Shown here piece after piece: positions 45,482 to 57,442 of a DNA stretch of 64,000 nucleotides. The stretch is from contig NZ_JAALFH010000011.1 in the NCBI RefSeq assembly GCF_011058255.1, positions 1-64,000 of the forward strand, read 5' to 3'. Numbering within the stretch: the stretch's first letter is position 1; every line of letters starts with the position of its first letter. The position numbers and the translations under genes are program-made. Source of the DNA: Thioalkalivibrio sp. XN8 (lineage in GTDB: Bacteria > Pseudomonadota > Gammaproteobacteria > Steroidobacterales > XN24). The notes beneath the pieces were generated by a model, which made no database searches, was not told where the DNA came from, and was given only the letters and a program-made list of their open reading frames with translations.

Positions 45482-46596
45482 CGGTCTTGCTGATGTTTTT
45501 CTTCCTGGCGATCCTGGTGTCCTTCGCCTGCTCGATCTGGGAGGCGGTGCTGCTGTCGGTGACGCCGAGCTACGTCACGCGCGCAACCGCAGAGGGCGGC
45601 CGCACGGGCAAGCTGCTGCAGGAGTTCAAGGACGACATCGACCGGCCACTGGCGGCGATCCTCACCCTCAACACCGTCGCCCACACCGTCGGCGCCATCG
45701 GCGTGGGCGCCCAGGCCAGCCGGCTATGGGGCAGCGGCGGCTTCGAGTTCGCCGGCATGACCATCGATTACGAGGCGATCGTGGCGGCCGTGACCACGCT
45801 GGGCATCCTGGTGCTGTCCGAGATCATCCCCAAGACCCTCGGCGCCAATTACTGGGAGCGGCTGGCGCCGCTGACGGTGCGGGCGATCAAGCTGCTGATC
45901 CTGGCGCTCTATCCCCTGGTGTGGATGAGCCAGGTCATCACGCGTTTCCTCAAGAAGGACAAGAGCCAGCCGGTGTTCAGCCGCATCGAGTTCCTGGCGA
46001 TGACCGAGATGGGGCGCCTCGAGGGCCAGCTTGACGAGCGGGAGGCGGAAATCATCCGCAACCTGCTCAGCCTCAACCAGCTGCGGGTGCACGACGTGAT
46101 GACGCCGCGGCGGGTGGTGGTCGGGGGGGACCGCGAGGAGACCGTGGCGGAATTCATGGCCGACAACCCGGAGCTCGTCTTTTCCCGCATCCCGGTCTAC
46201 CAGGGAGATATCGACACCGTCACCGGCGTCGCCTTCAAGGACGACCTGCTGGCCGCCATGGCGACGGGCGACGGCGAGCGGACACTGGCGGAGCTGGAAC
46301 ACGAGGCCCTGTTCGTACCCGAGACGCTGTCGGTGGCCGGCGTGCTGACCCAGCTGCTGGAGAAGCGCCAGCAGCTGGCCGTGGCGGTCGACGAATACGG
46401 CATCACGGCCGGGGTGGTGACGGTGGAGGACGTGCTCGAGACGCTGCTGGGCCTGGAGATCATGGACGAGCAGGACTCGGTCGCCGACCTCCAGCACCTG
46501 GCGCGCGAGCGCTGGCTGAAGCTGCACGAGCGAATCGGCAGCCCGGCCCTGGGGCCGGTGCCGCTGGATCCGTCGGCGAAAAAACCTTCCGACTAG
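45478..46596 (+). CDS. CNNM-CBS domain protein (hemolysin/CorC-like family)
   Basis: The protein has 372 residues. A CNNM/DUF21 membrane domain with about four helices ([75 protein letters not shown]) is followed by two CBS domains ([13 protein letters not shown] and [30 protein letters not shown]). The usual C-terminal CorC/HlyC transporter-associated domain is missing. Family members are linked to magnesium efflux. Start overlaps the mutS stop by 4 bp. Confidence 0.87.
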   Translation: MTVLLMFFFLAILVSFACSIWEAVLLSVTPSYVTRATAEGGRTGKLLQEFKDDIDRPLAAILTLNTVAHTVGAIGVGAQASRLWGSGGFEFAGMTIDYEAIVAAVTTLGILVLSEIIPKTLGANYWERLAPLTVRAIKLLILALYPLVWMSQVITRFLKKDKSQPVFSRIEFLAMTEMGRLEGQLDEREAEIIRNLLSLNQLRVHDVMTPRRVVVGGDREETVAEFMADNPELVFSRIPVYQGDIDTVTGVAFKDDLLAAMATGDGERTLAELEHEALFVPETLSVAGVLTQLLEKRQQLAVAVDEYGITAGVVTVEDVLETLLGLEIMDEQDSVADLQHLARERWLKLHERIGSPALGPVPLDPSAKKPSD

Positions 46597-47063
46597 GCCC
46601 CGCCGGGGCCCGCACCCTCTGCGGCGAGCAGGCGCTCGAGCACGGCGCGGTTGCTCCAGGAGCTCGCCCGACTGATCGCGGCGGGCAGGGGCAGCCAGGC
46701 GTAGCTGCAATGCTCGGCCGGGTCGAGGCGGATCGCGGCCGGCGCGGGCAGGCGCAGGGCGAAGGCATGCTCGAGGTTCTCGGTCACGCCGGGCGCGAAC
46801 TTGTGCCGCCAGGCCGGCGCGATAATGAAGCGGTGGCTCACCTGCAGGTCGACGAGACCGTCGGCACCCAGGCCCGTCTCCTCGGCGAGCTCGCGGATTG
46901 CCGCCGCGCGGGGCGCCTCGCCGGGTTCCAGGCTGCCGGTCACGGACTGCCACCAGCCGGGCGGTTCGTGCCGCTCCAGCAGCAGCGCCTCGCCGGCCGC
47001 CGTGTAGACCGCCACCAGCACCGACTCCGGCCGCTTGGGGACTGTCCCCGGGACAGTCCCCAC
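46593..47063 (-). CDS. nudB: dihydroneopterin triphosphate diphosphatase (Nudix), start inside a palindrome
   Basis: The protein has 156 residues from GTG at 47063. The Nudix box runs GSLEPGEAPRAAAIRELAEETG with REL..EE at the metal site; WWQSVTGSLE and TENLEHAFAL are NudB features. It takes part in folate synthesis and pairs with aspS as in E. coli. Normal NudB begins close to KRPxSVLVVV; here the eight residues before it (GTVPGTVP) are translated from the palindrome 47037-47061, and no other start is near, so the repeat supplies the start region. Stop overlaps the CNNM gene end by 4 bp. Confidence 0.87.
   Translation of the reverse strand: MGTVPGTVPKRPESVLVAVYTAAGEALLLERHEPPGWWQSVTGSLEPGEAPRAAAIRELAEETGLGADGLVDLQVSHRFIIAPAWRHKFAPGVTENLEHAFALRLPAPAAIRLDPAEHCSYAWLPLPAAISRASSWSNRAVLERLLAAEGAGPGGA
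47037..47061. repeat. GGGACNGTCCC-type palindrome, copy 3, inside nudB
   Basis: GGGGACTGTCCC, one C, GGGACAGTCCCC: a perfect 25-bp palindrome lying 9 bp after the aspS stop and directly at the nudB start. Its translation in the nudB frame is GTVPGTVP. Confidence 0.88.
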
Positions 47064-47070
47064 CCTCGGG

Positions 47071-48843
47071 TTATTCGGCGACAGGCTTGCGCACCCGGAT
47101 CGACAGCTCGCGCAGCTGTGCCTCCGGGACCTCGCTGGGCGCGTCGGTGAGCGGGCAGCTCGCCGTCTGGGTCTTGGGAAAGGCGATCACCTCGCGGATG
47201 CTGGCGGCCCCGGTCATGAGCATCACCAGCCGGTCGATGCCGAAGGCGATGCCGCCGTGCGGCGGGCAGCCGTACTTCAGGGCGTCCAGCAGGAAGCCGA
47301 ACTTGCTTCGCGCCTCTTCCTCGCCGATGCCGAGCAGCTCGAACACGCCCTGCTGCATGGCCCGGTCGTGGATACGCACCGAGCCGCCGCCGATCTCCGA
47401 GCCGTTCAGCACCAGGTCATAGGCGCGCGACAGCGCTTCGCCCGGGTTGGCGGCCAGCAAGGCGTGGTCGTCCACCGCCGGCGCGGTGAAGGGATGATGG
47501 AGCGCGAACCAGCGCTGCTCGGCCTCGTCCCACTCGAACATCGGGAAATCGACCACCCACACCGGGCGCCAGCCCGTCTGCAGCAGGCCGAGGTCCGCGC
47601 CCAGCTGGTCGCGCAGTGCGCCCAGGGCGTCATTGACGACGCTCGCCTTGTCGGCGCCGAAGAACACCAGGTCGCCGGTCTCGGCGCCGGTGCGGGACAT
47701 GATCCCGGCCACGGCCTCATCCGGCAGGAACTTCAGGATGGGCGACTGCAGCCCCTCGCGCCCCGCCCCGGCGTCGTTGACCTTGATGTAGGCCAGGCCG
47801 CGGGCGCCGTAGCGCGCCACGAAGGCAGTGTACGCGTCGATCTCCTTGCGCGTCAGGCTGGCGCCGCCAGGCACCCGCAGGGCCGCCACGCGGCCCCTCG
47901 GGTCGGTCGCCGGGCCGGCGAAGACCTTGAACTCGACGTTGGCCACCAGGTCCGCGACTTCCACCAGCTCCAGCGGGTTGCGTAAATCCGGCCGGTCGGT
48001 GCCGAAGCGCTCCATGGCCTCGGCCCAGCGCATCCGCGGGAAGGGACCGGCCAGCTCGACCTCCAGCACCTCGCGGAACAGCTCGCGCACCATGGCCTCC
48101 ATCAGGCCCGTGATGCCGTCCTCGTCCATGAACGACAGCTCCACGTCGAGCTGGGTGAACTCGGGCTGGCGGTCGGCGCGCAGGTCCTCGTCGCGGAAGC
48201 AGCGCGCGATCTGGTAGTAGCGGTCCAGCCCCGACATCATCAGCAGCTGCTTGAACAGCTGCGGCGACTGCGGCAGGGCGTAGAACCTGCCGGGGTGGTT
48301 GCGCGCCGGCACCAGGTAGTCACGCGCGCCCTCCGGCGTGGCCTTGGTGAGCACCGGCGTCTCGACGTCGACGAAGCCATGGGCGTCGAGGAAGCGCCGC
48401 AGCGCCCCGGTGACGCGGTGGCGCAGGCGCAGGTTGCGCAGCATCTCGGGGCGGCGCAGGTCGAGGTAGCGATAGCGCAGCCGCAGGTCCTCGCCGGCCG
48501 GCTCGTCGTGGTGGAAGGGCGGCGTGTCGCTGCGGTTGAGCACCTTGAGTTCCCGGGCCACCAACTCGACCTGGCCGGTAGCCAGGCCGGGATTGGCGGT
48601 GCCCTCGGGCCGGCGCCGGACCTCGCCCGTCACCTGCAGCACGAACTCCGAGCGCAGGCTCTCGGCCAGGGCGAACATGGCCCCGTCGTCCGGGTTGAAC
48701 ACCACCTGCAGCAGGCCCTCGCGGTCGCGCAGGTCGACGAAGATCACCCCGCCGTGGTCGCGGCGGCGGTGCACCCAGCCGACGACCGTGGCCTGCTGGC
48801 CGATCAGGCTTTCGTTGAACTCGCCGCAATAGTGGGTACGCAT
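47071..48843 (-). CDS. aspS: aspartyl-tRNA synthetase
   Basis: The protein has 590 residues from ATG 48843. N-terminal OB fold: [30 protein letters not shown]. Class II motifs: [52 protein letters not shown], and C-terminal [15 protein letters not shown]. The GAD insertion domain lies between. The length fits bacterial-type AspRS, whose discriminating or non-discriminating nature cannot be judged by eye. It precedes nudB in the same direction. Confidence 0.96.
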   Translation of the reverse strand: MRTHYCGEFNESLIGQQATVVGWVHRRRDHGGVIFVDLRDREGLLQVVFNPDDGAMFALAESLRSEFVLQVTGEVRRRPEGTANPGLATGQVELVARELKVLNRSDTPPFHHDEPAGEDLRLRYRYLDLRRPEMLRNLRLRHRVTGALRRFLDAHGFVDVETPVLTKATPEGARDYLVPARNHPGRFYALPQSPQLFKQLLMMSGLDRYYQIARCFRDEDLRADRQPEFTQLDVELSFMDEDGITGLMEAMVRELFREVLEVELAGPFPRMRWAEAMERFGTDRPDLRNPLELVEVADLVANVEFKVFAGPATDPRGRVAALRVPGGASLTRKEIDAYTAFVARYGARGLAYIKVNDAGAGREGLQSPILKFLPDEAVAGIMSRTGAETGDLVFFGADKASVVNDALGALRDQLGADLGLLQTGWRPVWVVDFPMFEWDEAEQRWFALHHPFTAPAVDDHALLAANPGEALSRAYDLVLNGSEIGGGSVRIHDRAMQQGVFELLGIGEEEARSKFGFLLDALKYGCPPHGGIAFGIDRLVMLMTGAASIREVIAFPKTQTASCPLTDAPSEVPEAQLRELSIRVRKPVAE

Positions 48844-48910
48844 GACCTTGGCTTCCTTCGAGAAGGGCTGTGCCGGCGCCCGGGACGCGGCCGGCGAAGG
48901 GCCGGGGATG

Positions 48911-49564
48911 TTACTGGGGCGTCTCAGGCCGTGCAAGGCTGGCCTTGGCGGCTTCAGGGCTGGTCCAGCGTGGGATCGCGACGCCGAGGGAGATGATGAA
49001 GCGCAGGCCCTCGTCGACCTTCATGTCCAGCGCCACCAGCTCGTCGCGGGGCACGAACAGGACGTAGCCGGAGGTGGGATTCGGCGTGGTCGGCAGGAAC
49101 ACGCAGACCACCTGTTGCGCGGTGCGGTACTGCACCTCGCCCTCGAGATCGGAGGTCTGGAAGCACATGCTCCAGAGCCCCCGGCGGGGATACTCGACCA
49201 GCAACACCCGCTTGAAGGCCGTGCTGTGGTCGGCGAACAGCGTCTCGGCCACCTGCTTGGAGCTGGAGTAGATGCCTCGGACCAGCGGGATGCGCGCGAC
49301 GATGCGATCGCCGATCTCCACCAGCCGGCGGCCGGCGAAATTGGTCACGAACAGGCCGGAGAACAGCAGGATCACCACCGCCAGCAGCAGGCCCAGCCCC
49401 GGGATGGAGAAACCCAGCAGGTTCTCCGGCCGCAGCGGCTCGGGCAGCAGCAGCAGGATCCGGTCCACGAAGCCGATCAGGAACCGGACCACCAGGAAGG
49501 TCACGACGAGCGGGATCCAGAGGATCAGCCCGGTGACCAGGTACTTGCGCAGGGTCTTCAGCAA
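48911..49564 (-). CDS. DUF502 membrane protein
   Basis: The protein has 217 residues from TTG at 49564. Two transmembrane helices ([21 protein letters not shown], about 9-30, and [25 protein letters not shown], about 54-78) precede the DUF502 core: [72 protein letters not shown]. Function unknown, common upstream of aspS. It follows the fmdB gene with 20 bp between. Confidence 0.9.
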   Translation of the reverse strand: MLKTLRKYLVTGLILWIPLVVTFLVVRFLIGFVDRILLLLPEPLRPENLLGFSIPGLGLLLAVVILLFSGLFVTNFAGRRLVEIGDRIVARIPLVRGIYSSSKQVAETLFADHSTAFKRVLLVEYPRRGLWSMCFQTSDLEGEVQYRTAQQVVCVFLPTTPNPTSGYVLFVPRDELVALDMKVDEGLRFIISLGVAIPRWTSPEAAKASLARPETPQ

Positions 49565-49584
49565 GGCGCGCTACCTGCCGGCGC

Positions 49585-49950
49585 TCAGGCCGTGCCCTCC
49601 GCCTTGCCGGCGGCGGGCTTGCTCGCGGCGGCCGGCTTCGCGGCGGGCTTGTCCGCCGGCTTGGCGCCATCGCCCGCCGGCTTGCTGTCGGCCTTGCTGT
49701 CGGCCTTGCTGTCGGCCTTGCTGTCGGACTTGCTGTCGGACTGGGCCAGGTTGCGCTGCTTGTCGCCCTTGCCCTTGAAGTCGGTCTCGTACCAGCCGCT
49801 GCCCTTGAGGCGGAAGCGCGGCGCGGAGAGCTGGCGCTTCAGCTGGGGCTCGCCGCAGGTCGGGCAGTGCACCAGCGGTTCGTCGGACAGCTTCTGCAAC
49901 GCGTCCAGCGTGTGGCCGCATGCGCCGCACAGGTACTCGTAGATCGGCAT
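49585..49950 (-). CDS. FmdB-family zinc ribbon protein with low-complexity repeat tail
   Basis: The protein has 121 residues. MPIYEYLCGACGHTLDALQKLSDEPLVHCPTCG is the FmdB zinc ribbon with cysteines at 8, 11, 29 and 32. Residues about 70-90 are a run of D-S-K and A-D-S-K units (DNA repeats of 12 bp, TTGCTGTCGGCC, around 49680-49740) followed by PAKPAAASKPAA. Changes in the repeat number keep the frame, so length variants are expected. Role of FmdB-type proteins is not settled. It heads fmdB-DUF502-aspS-nudB. Confidence 0.88.
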   Translation of the reverse strand: MPIYEYLCGACGHTLDALQKLSDEPLVHCPTCGEPQLKRQLSAPRFRLKGSGWYETDFKGKGDKQRNLAQSDSKSDSKADSKADSKADSKPAGDGAKPADKPAAKPAAASKPAAGKAEGTA

Positions 49951-50016
49951 TTCAGTGATACCCCCACAGGACCGGGCCTGCCGGCCCGACGCAAGTATGT
50001 ACGAATCGGCCCCGCC

Positions 50017-50043
50017 TGGGGACTGTCCCGGGGACAGTCCCCA
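50017..50043. repeat. GGGACNGTCCC-type palindrome, copy 4
   Basis: TGGGGACTGTCCCGGGGACAGTCCCCA, perfect around 50030, sits just 2 bp after the clpB stop (read on the minus strand, TAA at 50047-50045) and 67 bp upstream of the fmdB start. Confidence 0.87.
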
Positions 50044-50044
50044 T

Positions 50045-52615
<2,571 letters not shown>

Positions 52616-52672
52616 GGGGGTTCCCCGGGAATGACTCGGTTTATTCCGATATGGGGTGTTCCGGCGCGGTTT

Positions 52673-53464
52673 TCAACGGTGGGACCGGTCCTGGGGACTG
52701 TCCCCAGGACCGGTCCCAAGCCAGACCAGGGTCGCCATCCGCCCGGTCGGCCGCTCGGCGCCGTCGCGGCGGTGGGAAAAGAAACGCTCGGGGTCGTCAT
52801 GGGTGCACCAGCCGCCCCCGTACACGCCCGCCAGCCCCAGCGCCTCGAGCCGGCGCCGCGCCAGGCCCGCCAGGTCGAGCTGCCAGTGCCCCGGCCGGCC
52901 CGGCCGGAAGAAGTCCGCGGCATCCGGGCCGGGCGCTGCCAGGCAGGCGTCGCGCACCTCGGCGCCCACCTCGTAGGCTGCGGCGCCGATGCCTGGACCG
53001 ATCCAGGCCATGAGTTCCGCCGGCCGGGCTGCCATGGCCGCCGTGGTGGCCTCCAGCACCCCCGCCGCCAGGCCGCGCCAACCCGCATGCGCGATGCCGA
53101 TCCGGGTGCCGTCTACCCGGCAGAACACCACCGGCAGGCAGTCGGCCGTCAGCACCACGAGCACCCGTCCGGGCCGGCCGGTCACGGTCGCATCGGCGGT
53201 CCGCTTGGCCGGGACCTCCGGCTGGTCGAGCACCAGCACTTCAATGCCGTGCACCTGCGCCAGCCACGCCGGCTCCGCCGGCAGCCCAAGCCCCAGCGCC
53301 AGGCGGCGGCGGTTCTCGGCCACCCGGGCAGGGTCGTCGCCGACGTGGCCGCCGAGGTTGAGCGAGTCCCAGGGCGGCGGGCTGACGCCGCCGAGCCGCA
53401 GCGAAGTGGCGGCATGGACGCCGGCCGGCGCCGGCCAGTCGGGCACGATCCAGGCCGGCCTCAT
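52673..53464 (-). CDS. pgeF: purine nucleoside phosphorylase/laccase-domain protein (PgeF/YfiH), C-terminus extended by a palindrome
   Basis: The protein has 263 residues. Zinc ligands: His in [10 protein letters not shown] region, Cys in [10 protein letters not shown] (about 108-117) and His in [15 protein letters not shown] (about 123-137), as in the YfiH/LACC1 fold. These proteins act on purine nucleosides and have been linked to peptidoglycan editing. E. coli YfiH ends at GRMATFIWL; here GRMATLVWL is followed by [14 protein letters not shown], of which the first twelve residues are translated from the palindrome 52681-52717. Start shares ATGA with the rluD stop. Confidence 0.9.
   Translation of the reverse strand: MRPAWIVPDWPAPAGVHAATSLRLGGVSPPPWDSLNLGGHVGDDPARVAENRRRLALGLGLPAEPAWLAQVHGIEVLVLDQPEVPAKRTADATVTGRPGRVLVVLTADCLPVVFCRVDGTRIGIAHAGWRGLAAGVLEATTAAMAARPAELMAWIGPGIGAAAYEVGAEVRDACLAAPGPDAADFFRPGRPGHWQLDLAGLARRRLEALGLAGVYGGGWCTHDDPERFFSHRRDGAERPTGRMATLVWLGTGPGDSPQDRSHR
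52681..52717. repeat. GGGACNGTCCC-type palindrome, copy 5, inside pgeF
   Basis: A 37-bp near-perfect palindrome (arms GGGACCGGTCCTGGGGAC region against its complement, centre near 52699) lies entirely within the last codons of pgeF and 65 bp before the clpB start. In the pgeF frame it reads [12 protein letters not shown]. Confidence 0.88.
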
Positions 53465-54411
53465 GCCTTGGCGTCCGCCCGCAGCACCGCCAGCAGCGCC
53501 TCCAGGTCGGCCGCCAGCGGTGCCTCGAACTGCACGGGCTCGCCGCTGCCGGGATGCACCAGCTCCAGCCGGGCCGCGTGCAACGCCTGGCGGCGGAACC
53601 CGCGCAGCGCCTCGATCAGGGCCTCGGTGGCGCCGGCCGGGACAACCAGGCGCCCGCCGTAGACGGGGTCGCCGACCAGCGGGTGGCGAATGTGGGCCAG
53701 GTGCACGCGAATCTGGTGGGTGCGGCCGGTCTCGAGCTGGCAGCGCAGGTGGGTATGGCCGCGAAAGCGCGCCTGGACCCGGTAATGGGTCACCGCTTCG
53801 CGCCCGCCCTCGCGCACCGCCATGCGCACGCGGTCGACCGGGTGCCGGCCGATGGGCGCGTCCACGGTGCCGCCGCCGGTCATCACGCCGACACAGACCG
53901 CGTGGTACTCGCGCTTGACGCTGCGCTCCTCCAGCTGCCGTACCAGCGCGGCATGCGCGCCGGGCGTGGCGGCGACGACCATGATGCCGCTGGTGTCCTT
54001 GTCCAGCCGATGGACGATCCCGGCCCGGGGCAGCACGGCCAGGCCCGGCCGGTGATGGAGCAGCGCGTTGACGAGGGTACCGGCGGGGTTGCCCGCGCCC
54101 GGGTGGACGACCAGCCCGGCGGGCTTGTTCAGCACGAGGATCTCCTCGTCCTCGTAAACCACGTCCAGCGCGATGGCCTCGGGCGCGTCGCGGCTCTCGT
54201 CCTCGAGCACCGCCGCCAGCCGGACGGCCTCACCGCCGTCGACCTTGTCGCGCGGGCGCAGGCAGCGTCCGTCCACCGTGACCTGGCCGGCCTTGATCCA
54301 GCCCTGCAGGCGGCTGCGCGAATAGTCCGGGAACAGCGCCGCCAGGACCTGGTCGAGCCGCTGGCCGGCCATCTCCGGGGGGATCACGGCCTGGTGTTCG
54401 ACGCGCTGCAT
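53461..54411 (-). CDS. rluD: 23S rRNA pseudouridine synthase RluD
   Basis: The protein has 316 residues. An S4 domain ([34 protein letters not shown]) precedes the catalytic domain: [22 protein letters not shown], the active-site [17 protein letters not shown] with catalytic Asp, [23 protein letters not shown]. It makes pseudouridine at 1911/1915/1917 of 23S rRNA. It diverges from bamD, the conserved gammaproteobacterial arrangement. Confidence 0.96.
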   Translation of the reverse strand: MQRVEHQAVIPPEMAGQRLDQVLAALFPDYSRSRLQGWIKAGQVTVDGRCLRPRDKVDGGEAVRLAAVLEDESRDAPEAIALDVVYEDEEILVLNKPAGLVVHPGAGNPAGTLVNALLHHRPGLAVLPRAGIVHRLDKDTSGIMVVAATPGAHAALVRQLEERSVKREYHAVCVGVMTGGGTVDAPIGRHPVDRVRMAVREGGREAVTHYRVQARFRGHTHLRCQLETGRTHQIRVHLAHIRHPLVGDPVYGGRLVVPAGATEALIEALRGFRRQALHAARLELVHPGSGEPVQFEAPLAADLEALLAVLRADAKA

Positions 54412-54428
54412 GCGGCGAGTTTAGCCGA

Positions 54429-54468
54429 TGGGGACTGTCCCCAGGACATGTCCTGGGGACAGTCCCCA
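54429..54468. repeat. GGGACNGTCCC-type palindrome, copy 6
   Basis: A perfect 40-bp palindrome (arms begin TGGGGACTGTCCCCAGGACA) in the divergent gap between rluD and bamD, 17 bp from the rluD start and 50 bp from the bamD start. Promoters for both genes must flank or overlap it. Confidence 0.88.
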
Positions 54469-54518
54469 CGGGCATCTCCGGTATACTTGCCCACCCTCGT
54501 CTCACGTTCCAAAGCGAC

Positions 54519-55268
54519 ATGAACCGACTCCCCGCCCTCCTGCTGCTGCTCCTCGCCCTGCCCACCGCGCCGGGCTGCGCCCTGTTCGGCGGCGACGACG
54601 AGGAAGACATCGACCCGGCCGACAACGCCGAGCGGATCTACGCCCTGGGCCAGAAGGCCGTCGAGGGCGGCAACTACGTGGCGGCGATCGGCGCCTTCGA
54701 GAACCTCACTGCGGTCTATCCCTTCAGCGAGGAGGCCCGGCAGGCCCAGCTGGAGCTGATGTACGTCTACCTGCAAAACGACCAGCCCGACTCGGTGGTG
54801 GCGGCGGCCGACCGCTTCATGCTCGAGAATCCGACCCATCCGCGGGTCGATTACGCGCTGTACATGAAGGGGCTGGCACGCTTCCCCCGGGACCCGGGGC
54901 CGCTCGAGCGGCTGTTCCGGGTGGACATGAACAAGCGCCCGACGGGCAGCATGCAGGACGCTTTCAACACCTTCCAGCAGCTGCTGCAGCAGCATCCCGA
55001 CAGCGTCTATGCCGAGGACGCCCGCCAGCGCATGATCTACCTGCGCAACCGCCTCGCGGCCCACGAGGTGACGGTGGCGCAGTTCTACCTCGACCGCAGC
55101 GCGCACGTGGCCGCCATCAACCGCGCCAGGCACGTGGTGGAGACGTTCCAGGAGACGCCGGCCGTCATCCCGGCGCTGGAGATCATGGCTACGGCCTACG
55201 ACAACCTGGGGCTGGACGAACTCGCCGCCGACACGCGGCGCATCCTCGAGGCCAACCGGTCGCGGTAG
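54519..55268 (+). CDS. bamD: outer membrane assembly lipoprotein BamD
   Basis: The protein has 249 residues. A lipobox TAPGC places the lipidated Cys at residue 20. TPR-like helical repeats follow (AERIYALGQKAVEGGNYVAAIGAFENLTAVYPFSEEARQAQLELMYVYL), and VAQFYLDRSAHVAAINRARHVVETFQET is the family signature. It is an essential part of the BAM complex. It diverges from rluD as in E. coli and is followed 5 bp after the stop by another palindrome. Confidence 0.95.
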   Translation: MNRLPALLLLLLALPTAPGCALFGGDDEEDIDPADNAERIYALGQKAVEGGNYVAAIGAFENLTAVYPFSEEARQAQLELMYVYLQNDQPDSVVAAADRFMLENPTHPRVDYALYMKGLARFPRDPGPLERLFRVDMNKRPTGSMQDAFNTFQQLLQQHPDSVYAEDARQRMIYLRNRLAAHEVTVAQFYLDRSAHVAAINRARHVVETFQETPAVIPALEIMATAYDNLGLDELAADTRRILEANRSR

Positions 55269-55273
55269 CTCGG

Positions 55274-55311
55274 TGGGGACTGTCCCGGGGACAGTCCCCA
55301 GGACCGGTCCC
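55274..55311. repeat. GGGACNGTCCC-type palindrome, copy 7
   Basis: TGGGGACTGTCCC, G, GGGACAGTCCCCA (55274-55300, perfect) followed by the module GGACCGGTCC (55301-55310). It fills nearly the whole 46-bp space between the convergent bamD and nadE genes, so it may serve as a two-way stop. Confidence 0.87.
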
Positions 55312-55314
55312 TAG

Positions 55315-56922
55315 CTACCTCGCGGCGAAACCCGAGGTAATGGGATAACGCCAGTCGCGGCCGAAGGCGCGGCGGCTGATGCGGATGCCCGGCGGCGCCT
55401 GGCGGCGCTTGTACTCGTTGCGCTTCACCATGCCGAGAATCCGGCCGACCACCTTGCGGTCGTAGCCGCGCTCGACGATCTGGTCCACCGAGCAGTCTTC
55501 CTCGATGAAAGCCTCGAGAATGGGATCGAGCACCTCGTAGGGCGGCAGCGCGTCGGTGTCCTTCTGGTCGGGCCGCAGCTCGGCGGACGGCTCGCGCTCG
55601 ATGACCCGCGGCGGGATCACCTCGGAGCGCGCGTTGCGGTACCGCGAGAGGCGGTAGACCAGGGTCTTGCTGCAGTCCTTCAGCGGCGCGAAGCCGCCGG
55701 CCATGTCGCCGTAGAGGGTGGCGTAGCCGACCGCCATTTCGCTCTTGTTGCCGGTGGTCAGCAGCATGTCGCCGAACTTGTTGGACATCGCCATCAGGAT
55801 CATGCCGCGGCAGCGCGCCTGGATGTTCTCCTCGGTGACGTCCTCGGGCATGCCGGCGAAAACCCCGGCCAGCGTTTCGCGCGCGCCCTCGAAGATCGGC
55901 TCGATCGACACCACGTCGTACTGCACGCCGAGCGTGCGGGCCATGGCCTCGGCGTCCTCGCGACTCATGTCGGAGGTGTAGCGCGAGGGCATCATCACCG
56001 CCCGCACGCGCTCGGGCCCCAGCGCGTCGACGGCGATCGCCAGCGTCAGCGCTGAATCTACGCCGCCGGAAAGCCCCAGCACCACGCCGGGGAAATGGTG
56101 CTTGTTGACGTAGTCCGCGACGCCCAGCTCCAAGGCCCGGTAGACGCCTTCGACCAGCTCCGGCGCCGGGTTGACGTGACCCGGCACGAGCCGGCCGCCC
56201 GGCGCCACCTCGAGCAGCTCCAGCGCCTCGGCGAAAAACGGCGCCCGGTAAACCAGCTCCCCGGCCGCGTCCAGCGCCATCGAGCCGCCGTCGAACACCA
56301 GCTCGTCCTGGCCGCCCACCAGGTTGGCGTAGATGACCGGCAGGCCGGCTTCCTCGATCCGCAGCCGCAGCTCGGCCTCGCGGCGGGCCACCTTGCTGGT
56401 GTCGAAGGGTGAGCCGTTGATGGAAAGCAGGACTTCCGCCCCGGCCGCGGCCGTGGCCTGCGCCACGCCCGGCGCCCACAGGTCCTCGCAGATGGTGAGG
56501 CCGAGCTTCACGCCGTGCATCTCCACCACGCAGCATTCCGTGCCCGCCTCGAAGTAGCGTTTCTCGTCGAACACGCCGTAGTTGGGCAGGTGCTGCTTGC
56601 GATAGACCAGCCGCGGCTCGCCCGGCCGCAGCAGGGCCGCGCTGTTGTAGAGGGTCTCGCCGGCGTACTCCGGGTAGCCGACCAGCACCGACATGCCGTT
56701 GAGGCTCTGCTCGAGCCGGGCCAGCGCATCGGCCACGTCGCGCCGGAACCCGCGATGCAGCAGCAGGTCCTCGGGCGGGTAACCGCACAACGCCAGCTCG
56801 GGAAAGATCACCAGGTCGGCCCGCAGCGCGTCGTGCGCCCGCCGGCACATCTCCAGCATGCGGGTGACGTTCGCCTCGACGTCGCCGACGACCGGATTGA
56901 GCTGGGCGATGGCGATCCGCAT
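55315..56922 (-). CDS. nadE: glutamine-dependent NAD+ synthetase
   Basis: The protein has 535 residues. The N-terminal nitrilase-type amidase has FPELALCGYPPEDLLL (catalytic Glu), KQHLPNYGVFDEKRYF (Lys) and LTICEDLW (Cys). The C-terminal synthetase has the P-loop VVLGLSGGVDSALTLA, SNKFGDMLLTTGNKSEMAVGYATLYGDMAGGFAPLKD. It makes NAD from nicotinate adenine dinucleotide with glutamine as nitrogen donor. It pairs in pathway terms with pncC, far away. Confidence 0.95.
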   Translation of the reverse strand: MRIAIAQLNPVVGDVEANVTRMLEMCRRAHDALRADLVIFPELALCGYPPEDLLLHRGFRRDVADALARLEQSLNGMSVLVGYPEYAGETLYNSAALLRPGEPRLVYRKQHLPNYGVFDEKRYFEAGTECCVVEMHGVKLGLTICEDLWAPGVAQATAAAGAEVLLSINGSPFDTSKVARREAELRLRIEEAGLPVIYANLVGGQDELVFDGGSMALDAAGELVYRAPFFAEALELLEVAPGGRLVPGHVNPAPELVEGVYRALELGVADYVNKHHFPGVVLGLSGGVDSALTLAIAVDALGPERVRAVMMPSRYTSDMSREDAEAMARTLGVQYDVVSIEPIFEGARETLAGVFAGMPEDVTEENIQARCRGMILMAMSNKFGDMLLTTGNKSEMAVGYATLYGDMAGGFAPLKDCSKTLVYRLSRYRNARSEVIPPRVIEREPSAELRPDQKDTDALPPYEVLDPILEAFIEEDCSVDQIVERGYDRKVVGRILGMVKRNEYKRRQAPPGIRISRRAFGRDWRYPITSGFAAR

Positions 56923-56931
56923 CAGGTGGGT

Positions 56932-57144
56932 TCAGGCGTAATGAGGGCGCGGGCGCGGCTCAGGAATGGCGCGCCCCAGCTCGGTCGCCAGTTCGATCCA
57001 CTCCCGGATCGCGGTTTCGGCATTCGCCGCAGCCTCCTGGTAACTGCTGCCGTCGGCCATGCAGCCGGGGAGATCAGGCACCTCGGCGACAAAGCAGTCA
57101 TCGGCCTCGCTCCACGAGATGACAATGTCGTAACGCTTATTCAT
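56932..57144 (-). CDS. hicB: HicB-like antitoxin, short form
   Basis: The protein has 70 residues from ATG 57144. YDIVISWSEADDCFVAEVPDLPGCMADGSSYQEAAANAETAIREWI is the HicB partial RNase H fold. The DNA-binding domain found in many HicB proteins is missing; the protein ends with RPRPHY. It overlaps the hicA stop by 8 bp, and translation is probably coupled. The pair lies between nadE and sucD. Confidence 0.82.
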   Translation of the reverse strand: MNKRYDIVISWSEADDCFVAEVPDLPGCMADGSSYQEAAANAETAIREWIELATELGRAIPEPRPRPHYA

Positions 57145-57397
57145 CGCCCGGCCCAATGCGGTACTTGAGTAACAGCAGTCTGACCTGCCTGACCTGGTAA
57201 GGCTTCGCATTCGCGCCCCTGGGCCGGAGGTTGATGATCTCCTCGAGATCGTCCCGCCAGAGGATATGGTGCGATCCACGCACTCTCGAGCAGAAACCCA
57301 AAAGTTCGAGCAAGCTTAGCAAATCGGTGAACGCAACGTTCGCATCCGATCGGCCGCCCACGACGCGCCAGTAAGTGTGCCGGTGCCTTCGGTTCAC
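57137..57397 (-). CDS. hicA: HicA-like toxin
   Basis: The protein has 86 residues from GTG at 57397. GRSDANVAFTDLLSLLELLGF and VRGSHHILWR, containing the catalytic His, then EEIINLRPRGANAKPYQVRQVRLLLLKY are HicA features; the family cleaves mRNA. Codon use and GC fit the surrounding genes less well than the neighbours, compatible with transfer. The start codon lies inside a hairpin (57383-57405) that could be an operator or a translational control element. Confidence 0.8.
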   Translation of the reverse strand: MNRRHRHTYWRVVGGRSDANVAFTDLLSLLELLGFCSRVRGSHHILWRDDLEEIINLRPRGANAKPYQVRQVRLLLLKYRIGPGDE

Positions 57398-57405
57398 GAA
57401 GGCAC
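57383..57405. promoter_or_regulatory. inverted repeat overlapping the hicA start
   Basis: GTGCCTTCG (57383-57391) and CGAAGGCAC (57397-57405) form a 9-bp perfect inverted repeat around GTTCA. AGTGTGCC upstream and GGCACACT downstream give a second, outer pair. Position at the start of a toxin-antitoxin operon suggests autoregulation by the HicAB complex; HicB here has no visible DNA-binding domain, so a different binder may be needed. Confidence 0.55.
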
Positions 57406-57442
57406 ACTGCGAGACTCCTCAGGATCTGGACCGGCCCGCTTT

